This document shows positions 26,441 through 34,016 of a DNA stretch of 64,000 nucleotides, piece after piece. Below the pieces are notes generated by a model. The model worked only from the letters and a program-made list of their open reading frames with translations, was not told where the DNA came from and made no database searches. The DNA comes from Gammaproteobacteria bacterium. GTDB taxonomy: Bacteria; Pseudomonadota; Gammaproteobacteria; Steroidobacterales; Foliamicaceae. Location of the stretch: NCBI GenBank assembly GCA_009844425.1, contig VYBN01000032.1:1-64000 (forward strand). Reading direction: 5' to 3'. The translations under genes were made by a program, and so were the position numbers. How positions within the stretch are numbered: position 1 is the stretch's first letter; every line of letters starts with the position of its first letter.

Positions 26441-27392
26441 TTCCCCTGGGTGGGAGGGCGTCCCGCCCTCCACAAAGGCGGGACGCACAGATGTTTTCGC
26501 CGGTATCGGCGACACCCCGCTGGTCGAACTGGACTTCCTCGATGAAATCCCCGACGGGGTGCGGCTGTTCGCCAAGCTGGAGAGCGCCAATCCCGGCGGC
26601 TCGATCAAGGACCGGCCGGTTGCCCGCATGCTGTCTGCCGCGATGCGCGACGGCCACCTGGACGGCGACCGGCGGCTGCTGGATTCGTCTTCGGGCAATG
26701 CGGGCATCGCCTACGCGATGCTGGGCGCCGCTCTGGATATTCCCGTCACGCTGGTCGTGCCCGGCAACGCCAGCCGCGAGCGCCTGCAGCGGATTCGGGC
26801 GCACGGCGCGGAACTGATCCTGACCGACCCGATCGAGGGCTACGACCATGCGCTGCGCGAGTCGCAGCGGCTGGCCGCCGAACAGCCCGAGCGCTACTGG
26901 CACTGTGACCAGTATTCCAATGAAGAGAACTGGCGGGCGCACTATGACGGCACCGGCGCCGAACTGCTGGCGCAGGTCGGCGAAGTGGCCGGCAGCGCGC
27001 CCGACGCCTTCGTGGCGGGGGTGGGCACCGGCGGAACCATTACCGGCGCCGGCCACAGGCTGCGCGAAGCCAATCCCGAGCTGCACATCACCTGCGTGAT
27101 TCCCGACGTGTTTCCGGGGATCGAGGGCCTGAAGCCGCTGGGCGCGCCCGACGACATCGTGCCCGCCATCCTGCACGAGGACCTGATCGACGAGCGCATC
27201 GACGTGCGCATGGAGCAGGCGACGGCCATATGCCGGCGGCTATCCCAGGCAGGACTGTTCGTGGGGCCCTCGTCCGGCGCCTACGTGCACGCCGCATTGC
27301 AGGTCGCCGCCACCGGCCGCTACCCCGTCGTCGCCACGATCCTTTCCGACGGCGGCGAGCGCTACTCCTCCACCGGTATGTGGGACCGCTAG
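26430..27392 (+). CDS. cysM: Cysteine synthase (CysM type, probably CysO-dependent)
   Basis: 320 residues. PLP-dependent fold-type II: lysine in NPGGSIKDRPVARML, SSGNAGIAYAM, GVGTGGTITGAGHRL and the C-terminal PSSGAYVHAA. It joins O-acetylserine or O-phosphoserine with sulfide or carrier thiocarboxylate; the carrier, activator and JAMM genes just upstream favour the CysO route. The only in-frame start is TTG at 26430, inside the end of the upstream gene. Translation then runs through a palindromic repeat (about residues 5-18) before the conserved DVFAGIGDTPLVELD. The repeat has been absorbed as an N-terminal extension. Confidence 0.9.
   Translation: MPANSPGWEGVPPSTKAGRTDVFAGIGDTPLVELDFLDEIPDGVRLFAKLESANPGGSIKDRPVARMLSAAMRDGHLDGDRRLLDSSSGNAGIAYAMLGAALDIPVTLVVPGNASRERLQRIRAHGAELILTDPIEGYDHALRESQRLAAEQPERYWHCDQYSNEENWRAHYDGTGAELLAQVGEVAGSAPDAFVAGVGTGGTITGAGHRLREANPELHITCVIPDVFPGIEGLKPLGAPDDIVPAILHEDLIDERIDVRMEQATAICRRLSQAGLFVGPSSGAYVHAALQVAATGRYPVVATILSDGGERYSSTGMWDR
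26446..26486. repeat. Short palindromic repeat inside the cysM 5' coding region
   Basis: Perfect palindrome GGAGGGCGTCCCGCCCTCC at 26453-26471, then a truncated second unit GGCGGGACGC. Same class as the 1.65-kb copy. It is read in frame as part of cysM. Confidence 0.8.
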
Positions 27393-27400
27393 GACCGGAC

Positions 27401-27452
27401 CTGGGAGGGAGGGCGTCCCGCCCTCCGGGAAGGCGAGACGCCTTCCCCCCGG
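27401..27452. repeat. Short palindromic repeat between convergent genes
   Basis: Two adjacent hairpins, GGAGGGCG-TCC-CGCCCTCC and GAAGGCG-AGA-CGCCTTC, fill the 60-nt gap between the ends of cysM and the SDR gene. A bidirectional transcription stop is possible, but no U-tract follows. Confidence 0.8.
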
Positions 27453-28259
27453 TTAGACGGGGACGGTGTAGTTCAGCGGCAGGCGGCCACCGTCGGCGAA
27501 CAGGGTCTGGCCGGTGATGTAGGAGGCCATGTCGCTGGCCAGGAACACCGCGACCGAGGCGATTTCCTCCGGTTGACCCAGGCGGCCCATGGGCGTGCGC
27601 GAAAGAATCATGCGGCGCGCGTTCTCGTCGGTCATGACGGACTTGAGGATATCGGTCTCGATCGAGCCGGGGCCGATCGCGTTGACCCGCACGCCGTGCT
27701 CGGCCAGGCCCAGGGCCATGACGCGGGTCAGTTGCGAGAGCCCGCCCTTGGACACCACGTAGGCCAGCTGGTTGGGTATCGCCAGCCGTTCGTTGACCGA
27801 CGACATGTAGAGGATGCTGCCCCGGCTCTCTCGCCTGACCATTTCCCGGGCCGCGAGCTGTCCCAGCACGAAGCCGGCGCGCAGGTTGACGCGATGCACG
27901 CGGTCGAAATCCTCGCGGCTGGCCGTCAACACGTCGCCCGGCGCCAGGATGCCGGCATTGCTGAGCAGTACGTCCAGGCCGTCGAAGTGGTCCGCGGTGG
28001 CGGCGATCAGGCCCTCGCACTGCTCGTCGTCGGCCACGTCGCAGTGGTGCGCCAGGGTCGTGGCGCCGGTTTCCGCGGCGATCTCGCGCGCCGCCTGCTC
28101 GCAGCCTTCCCGGTCGATGTCCGCCAGCGCGACGCCGGCGCCGTGTTGCGCGAAGGCCAGCGCGCAGGCCCGGCCGATGCCGTTTGCCGCGCCGGTCACG
28201 ACGGCGGTCCTGCCCTCGAGAAGCCTGCCGCCGCTCACGCTCGCGAGATTACCGCCCAC
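27453..28259 (-). CDS. Short-chain dehydrogenase/reductase, substrate unknown
   Basis: 268 residues. Classical SDR with TGAANGIGRACA (about 22-33), acidic D47 in ADIDREG suggesting NAD+, SNAGIL, Ser in SSVNE, YVVSKGG and the C-terminal ADGGRLPLNYTV. It lies upstream on the minus strand of nothing else and downstream of a deacetylase-fold gene, with hairpin E between them. It may belong to the catabolic cluster that follows. Residues 1-12 before the Rossmann motif are variable and the start may be slightly later. Confidence 0.85.
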   Translation of the reverse strand: MGGNLASVSGGRLLEGRTAVVTGAANGIGRACALAFAQHGAGVALADIDREGCEQAAREIAAETGATTLAHHCDVADDEQCEGLIAATADHFDGLDVLLSNAGILAPGDVLTASREDFDRVHRVNLRAGFVLGQLAAREMVRRESRGSILYMSSVNERLAIPNQLAYVVSKGGLSQLTRVMALGLAEHGVRVNAIGPGSIETDILKSVMTDENARRMILSRTPMGRLGQPEEIASVAVFLASDMASYITGQTLFADGGRLPLNYTVPV

Positions 28260-28263
28260 GGTA

Positions 28264-28372
28264 GCCCTTCCTCATAGCCCCCCTTTCCGGGAGTATTGGA
28301 GGCAGGGATGCCGGAGCAAGCTACAGGGATGTATTCATGCGTCTCCCGGAAAGGGGGGCTATGAGGAAGGGC
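28264..28372. repeat. Constant-loop hairpin E (30-bp perfect stem)
   Basis: Arms 28264-28293 and 28343-28372 are exactly complementary. The 49-nt loop is identical base for base to the loop of D at 18.8 kb, while the stems differ at most positions. It lies between two minus-strand genes. Confidence 0.94.
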
Positions 28373-28386
28373 GAGATGCCCTCGGT

Positions 28387-29280
28387 CTATAGTTGCTTGA
28401 GGTACCACTCGGCGATCTCCTCGCGCGTCGTCCACCACACGCCCGGCAGCGACTTGGCATGCTCGACGAACTCGCGCAGCGCGCGCATCCGGTAGGCGCG
28501 CCCGGAAACGTGCGGATGCAGCCCCACGTTCATCATGCGCGCCTGCGTCGCGCCCTCCCGGTACAGCTCGTCGAGCTCGTCGATCAGGATGTCGCGGAAC
28601 TCGCCGGTCGTGTGGCCGCGCCGCGTGAGAATCGTGAAGTCGTTGATTTCATTGGAGTACGGGGTGGACACGATGTTGCCGTGCGGGGTCCGGATCAGGT
28701 ACGGCTGATCGTCGTTCATCAGGTCGCAGTAGAACAGCAGCCCGGCCTCGGCCAGGATTCCCGGCGTGGCCTGCGTGCCGCGCAGCGACGAGGATAGCCA
28801 GCCGCGCGCCTTGCGCCCCACCGTGCGCTCGTAGATGTCCAGCGTGCGCTGAATCACCTTGCGCTCGCTCTCCTCGTCGCCGGAAAAGTCCGTCAGCAGC
28901 TCGCCCTGCTCGTAGTTGTGCGCGATCAGTTCGCAGCCGCGCTCCAAGGCGGCCTCAACCATCGGCAGGCGCCGCTCGCAGGTCACGGCATTGAGCGTGC
29001 AGCCCGGCGTGACGCCCAGCTCGTCGAACAGTTCGAACTGCCGCCAGATGCCCACCCGCTGGCCGTATTCGCGCCATGTGTAGTTCGGAAAATCGGCCAC
29101 CCGGCCCGGCAGCGCGTCGGGCAGGACCGGCGGCCCGCCGGCGTAGTACGGCGCGTCGGTGTCCTTGGTCAGGTCCCAGGTCTCGAGATTGAAAGTGATC
29201 AGCAGCGCGACACGCTTGCCGTCCGGCCATTCGAGCCGCGGTCGCTGCGTAATTCCCGAGTACTCGTATTCCATCGTCAT
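28387..29280 (-). CDS. Polysaccharide deacetylase-fold hydrolase, PuuE/allantoinase-like (copy 1)
   Basis: 297 residues. NodB-type (beta/alpha)7 fold of the PuuE kind: RVALLITFNLETWDL, REYGQRVGIWRQFELFDELG, CELIAHNYEQGELL with the conserved His, and LNVGLHPHV-type C-terminal motif (MNVGLHPHVSGRAYR). PuuE hydrolyses allantoin without a metal; related proteins act on other cyclic amides or sugars. Start ATG at 29280 has a GGAG upstream; a longer frame runs into hairpin F. It is one of three homologues in 6 kb, so this family is central to the cluster. Confidence 0.85.
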   Translation of the reverse strand: MTMEYEYSGITQRPRLEWPDGKRVALLITFNLETWDLTKDTDAPYYAGGPPVLPDALPGRVADFPNYTWREYGQRVGIWRQFELFDELGVTPGCTLNAVTCERRLPMVEAALERGCELIAHNYEQGELLTDFSGDEESERKVIQRTLDIYERTVGRKARGWLSSSLRGTQATPGILAEAGLLFYCDLMNDDQPYLIRTPHGNIVSTPYSNEINDFTILTRRGHTTGEFRDILIDELDELYREGATQARMMNVGLHPHVSGRAYRMRALREFVEHAKSLPGVWWTTREEIAEWYLKQL

Positions 29281-29311
29281 CTTGCTACTCCAGGAGAACT
29301 GCCGACCCGCC

Positions 29312-29418
29312 GGTTTCCGTGCCCTCTCTTTCCGGGGTACGCCGACAAGCACATCCTTGTGGGCTCGGCCTCGGCATCCCTGCCTCGGACGCCCCCGGAA
29401 AGAGAGGGCACGGAAACC
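29312..29418. repeat. Constant-loop hairpin F (26-bp perfect stem)
   Basis: Arms 29312-29337 and 29393-29418 are complementary over 26 nt. The 55-nt loop is homologous in reverse to that of J (8.7 kb) and carries GGC-AGGGAT-GCC and CACA-AGGA-TGTG units. It separates the racemase-superfamily gene (upstream) from deacetylase copy 1. Confidence 0.9.
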
Positions 29419-29429
29419 TCACGCCGGAA

Positions 29430-30176
29430 CTAGTGTTCGGCGAGCAGGGAGCCGAAGCCAAAGACCTTGTCTTCGATCCCGTTCTCCCGCAGCGCGTGCC
29501 AGTAGGTGCAGGTGTTGATTGCCAGCACCGGCTTGTCCAGCCAGTTCTCGGCTTCCGGCGCGATGTGCGCGAACGCCAGGTTCGTGCCCACCTGGATGAT
29601 CAGCTCCACCGAGTCGTCGTTGACCTCGTGCACCGAGCGCCGCAGCGTGGCCGGGGTCTCGTGCGCGATCAGCATCGGGCTTTTGCTCTTCAGCCCCACC
29701 AGGTGGACCACCTCGAAGCCGCAGCCCTCGAAGAAGTTGCGCACTTCCTTGTCTCCCACCGGCATGTACGGGGTGATCACGCCGATCCGCCTGATGTCGC
29801 CGTAGCAGGCGATGGCATCGCGGCAGGCGTGCGAGCCCAGGCCCACCGACACCCCGGCGCGCACCTCGAGTTTCTTCTTGAGTTGTTCGGCGCCGAGCAC
29901 GCCCTCCCAGAACGTCTCGGCCGACATGCCCATCACGACGTAGTCCGGGCTGCAGGTCATGACGCGGTCCACGGCGTTTTCGGTCTCCGCGCGGATGTTC
30001 TCCATCAACTGCAGGAACTCTTCGTCGCTGTTAACGGGGGCATCCGGTATCCAGGCGCGGGAGAAGTGGTTGGTCACGCCGCGCGGGCGCATGTCGTCGT
30101 ATTCCGGCTGCACGCTGGTGTTGGTGGACGGCGCCACCACACCGAACTTCATGCGCCATCCCAGGGTATCGGTCAT
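29430..30176 (-). CDS. Asp/Glu racemase superfamily protein, maleate isomerase / arylmalonate decarboxylase-like
   Basis: 248 residues. FGVVAPSTNTSVQPEYD at the start matches the VPSxNT substrate-binding loop of maleate isomerases. Enzymes of this family use Cys residues at two facing sites. Here the first site reads YVVMGMSAETF and the second IIQVGTNLAFA, so Met and Gly appear to stand where I expect Cys. The remaining nearby Cys is in INTCTYWH (C223). The reaction is therefore uncertain and could differ from known isomerases. It lies 11 nt from the alpha/beta hydrolase gene upstream on the same strand, so the two should be co-transcribed. Confidence 0.78.
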   Translation of the reverse strand: MTDTLGWRMKFGVVAPSTNTSVQPEYDDMRPRGVTNHFSRAWIPDAPVNSDEEFLQLMENIRAETENAVDRVMTCSPDYVVMGMSAETFWEGVLGAEQLKKKLEVRAGVSVGLGSHACRDAIACYGDIRRIGVITPYMPVGDKEVRNFFEGCGFEVVHLVGLKSKSPMLIAHETPATLRRSVHEVNDDSVELIIQVGTNLAFAHIAPEAENWLDKPVLAINTCTYWHALRENGIEDKVFGFGSLLAEH

Positions 30177-30187
30177 GTCGGGGTCCC

Positions 30188-30985
30188 CTAGTCTCTTAGA
30201 ACGAAGTCAGCCACGATGCGGGTCCATTCCCCGGGCTGCTCGTCAATGATGTCGTGAGTGCCGCCTTCCAACTCGGCGTATTCGAAGTCCGGCCTGAGCT
30301 TGTTCACGCGTTTGCAAACCTCGTAGATGTCGTCGCCGGTATTGGTGAACACCAGCGTCGGCTGGGTCATCTTGCGCAAAGGCTCGGACAGGTCGTGGGC
30401 GAAGGCGGCTGCATGGCCGTAGCGGGCGGTCTCGCCGGCGATCAGCATCTGCACCACGCCCCAGTGCATGGCCCGCAGGTTGGTCCAGCCCGGCGTGAAG
30501 TGCACGCGCCGGTTCCACATGTCCATCAGGTGGCTGCCATCGGCCTTCGGGCCGGATTCGACGCGGTTGCTGGTCGCCTGCTTCCACTTGTCCTGTTCCT
30601 CGCGGGTGAGCAGCGGCGCGCCGTTCAGCACCACCCGGGTGACCCGCTCCGGCTCCATCACCGCCAGTTCCGCGGCGATCGACGCGCCGGTGTGATGGCC
30701 CAGCACGGCGGTGCGTTCGAGTTCGAGGTGATCGATCACGTTGCGGATCGCGTTCGCGTAATCCGGGATCCAGGGCTGCTCGTCGGGCACGTGGGACTGG
30801 CCGAAGCCGGGCGTGTCCACGCCGATCGCGCGTATTCCGCGCTCCGCCAGCGGCTGATAGGCGGCCTCGAACATCTCCGAGGAGCTGGGCGACTGGTGGA
30901 GCAGCAGCAGCGGCGCGCCGCTCCCCGCCTCCTGGTAGTGGATCTGGCCGAACGGCCCGTCGGCGTAGCCTTTGCGTCTTTTCAT
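30188..30985 (-). CDS. Alpha/beta-hydrolase fold protein without a standard nucleophile
   Basis: 265 residues. Fold landmarks are clear: LLLLHQSPSSS (oxyanion region), IRAIGVDTPGFGQS, and the C-terminal LVFTNTGDDIYEV and GGTHDIID with the usual acid and His. The nucleophile elbow, normally G-x-S-x-G, reads G-H-H-T-G at 96-100, so His98 stands where Ser, Asp or Cys is expected. Either the protein uses another mechanism or is not a hydrolase. It is the first gene of a minus-strand pair with the racemase-like gene and is divergent from the isochorismatase-type gene across hairpin L. Confidence 0.82.
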   Translation of the reverse strand: MKRRKGYADGPFGQIHYQEAGSGAPLLLLHQSPSSSEMFEAAYQPLAERGIRAIGVDTPGFGQSHVPDEQPWIPDYANAIRNVIDHLELERTAVLGHHTGASIAAELAVMEPERVTRVVLNGAPLLTREEQDKWKQATSNRVESGPKADGSHLMDMWNRRVHFTPGWTNLRAMHWGVVQMLIAGETARYGHAAAFAHDLSEPLRKMTQPTLVFTNTGDDIYEVCKRVNKLRPDFEYAELEGGTHDIIDEQPGEWTRIVADFVLRD

Positions 30986-31019
30986 TGCGGAGTCATCCCC
31001 TTTCCGGGCGGGCGCGCCT

Positions 31020-31281
31020 GTGCCGTGTCAAGCATATACCTTCGCATCAGCGCGTTTCCCCTGGTTCGTGGCAAGGCGCGTCCCGCCGGGAATGGTGCCT
31101 CCCATTGCCCAGGGGCGCAACGCGGCCACGGGCCAGGGGAAACGCGCCCTTCGGGAGCGGGCGGGGCGCGCCACTGCGGCGTTGCAGCCCTGGGCAATAC
31201 GGGCAGTATTCCCTGCGGTCTGCGCCTTGCATTGGCGCGCCCCGCCCGCTCTGATGCGAAGGTATATGCTTGACACGGCAC
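31020..31281. repeat. Nested three-stem hairpin L between divergent genes
   Basis: Outer arms 31020-31050 and 31251-31281 pair perfectly over 31 nt. Inside are two more perfect stems, 31051-31064 with 31133-31146 (14 bp) and 31155-31172 with 31234-31251 (18 bp), so the whole can fold as a three-way junction. The left inner part matches the loop of K (10.3 kb). TTGACA reads outwards from both outer arms (31270-31275 plus, 31026-31031 minus). Confidence 0.9.
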
Positions 31282-31411
31282 CAGTAGCCCAGCAGGACGT
31301 CCGCACACTCCCTGAACCTATAATACCTGCGCCCCGCGACGCCTTCGGTCGTTGCCGTTGATGGAATAACATGGGCTTTAGTTACGTTGAAGTCATTGCT
31401 CGGGTGCGCCG

Positions 31412-32125
31412 ATGCCACAGATGCAAACCTCCAGTCTGACGCCGCGCCAATACTGGGAAGAGGTCAAGTCCAACCCGAACCGGGCGCGTTTCGGATTTGG
31501 GGAAAAGGCGGCGCTGATCAACATCGATCTGCAGCGCGCCTATACGGACATCGACAGCTTTCCCACGGCCTACCAGACCAACCCTGGCCAGATCGACTAC
31601 GTCAACCGCCTGTCGGCGCTGGCGCGCGAGAAGAACATGCCGGTGATCTGGACCTACGTCGCCTACATGGAAAACGCCGACGACGCCGGCGTCTGGGGCA
31701 CGCGCACCGACACCGAGAATTCCCTTCAGAACATCAAGGAGGGCGGCGCCCGCGCGGAGCTGGACCCGCGACTGAGCGTGGACCGGGAATGCGACGCCGT
31801 GGTCAACAAGCGCATGGCCAGCGTCTTTCACGACAGCCTGATTCCATCGCTGCTGGTCTGGCACAAGGTGGACACGGTGATCCTCACCGGCGGAAGCACC
31901 TCCGGTTGCGTGCGCGCCTCGGCGGTTTCGTCCCTCTCGCACGGCTACCGGACGATCGTGCCGGAGGAATGCGTCGCCGACAAGCACGAGATACCGCACT
32001 TCGCCAACCTCTGCGACATCATGCTCAAGTACGCGGATGTGGAGCCCTTCGCCGCGGTGGAGGAATGGCTGGAGAGCCATCCCGGCTGCGCGCCGATTCG
32101 CCGGGCGCGCGGCGTCGGCTTTTAG
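31412..32125 (+). CDS. Isochorismatase-fold amidohydrolase (N-carbamoylsarcosine/maleamate amidase-like)
   Basis: 237 residues. The cysteine-hydrolase triad is present: Asp in LINIDLQRAY, Lys in VVNKRMASVF, Cys in STSGCVRASA. The segment GGSTSGCVRASAVSSLSHGY is typical of N-carbamoylsarcosine amidase and maleamate amidase rather than true isochorismatases. It hydrolyses an amide or ureido group to release ammonia. With two deacetylase-fold genes directly downstream and a maleate-isomerase-like gene across the divergent gap, a ring-opening pathway for a cyclic amide or ureide is a reasonable inference. Confidence 0.86.
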   Translation: MPQMQTSSLTPRQYWEEVKSNPNRARFGFGEKAALINIDLQRAYTDIDSFPTAYQTNPGQIDYVNRLSALAREKNMPVIWTYVAYMENADDAGVWGTRTDTENSLQNIKEGGARAELDPRLSVDRECDAVVNKRMASVFHDSLIPSLLVWHKVDTVILTGGSTSGCVRASAVSSLSHGYRTIVPEECVADKHEIPHFANLCDIMLKYADVEPFAAVEEWLESHPGCAPIRRARGVGF

Positions 32126-32150
32126 GGCTAACACGCCCTAGGGATTCTCC

Positions 32151-33083
32151 GTGCGGGAAGATCCAGCGCTTTACGACTATCGCGCCTGGGACGAGCGCCT
32201 GCCGATCCGTTGGCCGGACGGCGCCCGGGTCGCTTTCTGGGTAGCGCCGAACGTCGAGTTCTACGAACTGGACCCGCCGGCCAATCCGCAACGCAAGGCC
32301 TGGCCGCGTCCGACCCCCGATATCCAGGGCTACGGAACAAGGGACTACGGCAACCGGGTAGGCCATGTGCGCATGATGGAAGTGCTCGACCGCCATGGCG
32401 TGCGCGGTTCCGTGAGCCTGTCGGTGGCGCTTTGCGAGCATCACCCCGAGATCATCGACATGTGCCGGGAGCGCGACTGGGAGTTCTTCAGCCACGGGAT
32501 CTACAACACCCGCTACGCCTACGGAATGGACGAGGCCCAGGAACGCGCGATGATCGAGGACTCGGTGCGCACGATCGCCGAGCACACCGGGCAGCGCTGC
32601 GCCGGCTACCTGGCCTCGGCCCTCACGCACACCGAGCGCACGCTGGACCTGTTCAGCGAGGCCGGCGGGCTTTATACCTGCGACCTGTTTCATGACGACC
32701 AGCCCACGCCCGTGCGGGTGCGCTCCGGCAAGCCGTTCGTTTCCGTGCCCTACTCGCTGGAGCTGAACGACACGATTGTCTATGTGGTCAACCGTATCGA
32801 GCCCAGGCGTTACGGCGAGATGATCAAGCAGGCCTTCGACCGGCTCTACCGGGAAGGCGAACAGGGCGGAACGGTCATGTGCGTGCCGCTGCACGCCTAC
32901 CAGGTGTCGCATCCCCACCGGATACGCGCGTTCGAGGATGCGCTGGCCTATATCACCGGGCACCCGGACGTGTGGGTGACCACCGGCCGGGAAATTGCCG
33001 AGTACTTCGTGGAGCACTATTACGAACAGGCCGTCGCGAAGTGGGGCGGGAGAGATTCGCAGGACGGCGGAAATGGCGCTTGA
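32151..33083 (+). CDS. Polysaccharide deacetylase-fold hydrolase, PuuE-like (copy 2)
   Basis: 310 residues, GTG start 25 nt after the amidase gene. VAFWVAPNVEFYELD, RDYGNRVGHVRMMEVLDRHG, WEFFSHGIYNTRY (active-site SHG) and VPLHAYQVSHPHRI keep the acidic, His and final His residues of the family. GYLASALTHTERTLDLFSEA matches the third motif. It overlaps the next paralogue by 11 nt, so the two products are probably made together and may form a complex. Substrate unknown; cyclic ureide, imide or lactam are candidates from family and neighbours. Confidence 0.85.
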   Translation: MREDPALYDYRAWDERLPIRWPDGARVAFWVAPNVEFYELDPPANPQRKAWPRPTPDIQGYGTRDYGNRVGHVRMMEVLDRHGVRGSVSLSVALCEHHPEIIDMCRERDWEFFSHGIYNTRYAYGMDEAQERAMIEDSVRTIAEHTGQRCAGYLASALTHTERTLDLFSEAGGLYTCDLFHDDQPTPVRVRSGKPFVSVPYSLELNDTIVYVVNRIEPRRYGEMIKQAFDRLYREGEQGGTVMCVPLHAYQVSHPHRIRAFEDALAYITGHPDVWVTTGREIAEYFVEHYYEQAVAKWGGRDSQDGGNGA

Positions 33084-34002
33084 ACCGTCCTACCTGAAGT
33101 ACCGGCGCCGCCGCTACGGCATGGACCACGACCTGTACGAGTGGTCGATGCTGTCCGAGCGCGCGCCGATCGCATGGCCGAACGGCGCCCGGGTGGCGCT
33201 CTGGGTCAACCTGGCGGTGCAGTTCTTTCCGCTGAACCAGAGCGGCAAGCCGTTCCGCCCGCCGGGCGGCATGAGCACGCCGTACCCGGATCTCCGCCAC
33301 TACACGCTGCGCGACTACGGCAACCGGGTGGGCCTGTTCCGCTGCCTCGAAGCCCTGGACGCGGCCGGCATTACCCCCACGTTTTCGGTCAACGCGGCCA
33401 TCGCCGAGCGTTATCCGCAACTGCTCGAGCGCCTGAACCGGCGCGGCAACGAGATATTGGCGAGCTCCTGGAACATGGACAGCCTGCATCATGGCGACAT
33501 GGCCATCGACGACGAGCGTGAATTGATCGGCCGCTCGCTTTCGGTCCTGCGCGCGGCCGTGGACCAACCCGTCACGGGCTGGCTGGGGCCGGCGCGCTCG
33601 CAAAGCGGCAACACGCCGGACCTGCTCGCCGAGGCGGGCATAAGTTACATGGGCGACTGGATCAACGACGACATGCCGTATCCGTTTGCGACCCGGCACG
33701 GCGAGCTGATTGCGCTGCCCCTGTCGCTGGAACTCGACGACCAGTTCATCGTCCAGAACAACCTGCACTCGGAATGGGAGTACGCCGACCAGGTGAAGGA
33801 CGCCTGCGATTACCTTCTGGCGGAGGCCGAGAGCACCGGCAGCGGACGCTTGCTCGCGCTGTCCGTCCATCCCTGGCTCATGGGCCAGCCGCATCGCATC
33901 GGCGCGCTCGAATCCGCGCTCAAGCACATTTCCGGGCAGCCCGGCATCTGGTCGGCCCCGGCCTCCGAAATCGTCGCGGCCTGGTCAGCGCAACGCGCCT
34001 GA
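33073..34002 (+). CDS. Degenerate polysaccharide deacetylase-fold protein (copy 3)
   Basis: 309 residues. Clearly homologous to copy 2 (RDYGNRVGLFRCLEALDAAG, PHRIGALESALKHI), but key residues differ. The acidic position in the first motif is Gln (NLAVQFFPLN against NVEFYELD), and the active-site SHG is SSW (NEILASSWNMD). The final SVHPWLMGQPHRI is kept. It may be a non-catalytic partner of copy 2, with which it overlaps, or it may handle a different substrate. ATG at 33073 lies inside copy 2; a longer frame upstream lies wholly in copy 2 and is rejected. Confidence 0.82.
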   Translation: MALEPSYLKYRRRRYGMDHDLYEWSMLSERAPIAWPNGARVALWVNLAVQFFPLNQSGKPFRPPGGMSTPYPDLRHYTLRDYGNRVGLFRCLEALDAAGITPTFSVNAAIAERYPQLLERLNRRGNEILASSWNMDSLHHGDMAIDDERELIGRSLSVLRAAVDQPVTGWLGPARSQSGNTPDLLAEAGISYMGDWINDDMPYPFATRHGELIALPLSLELDDQFIVQNNLHSEWEYADQVKDACDYLLAEAESTGSGRLLALSVHPWLMGQPHRIGALESALKHISGQPGIWSAPASEIVAAWSAQRA

Positions 34003-34016
34003 AGACCGTGCTCGCC

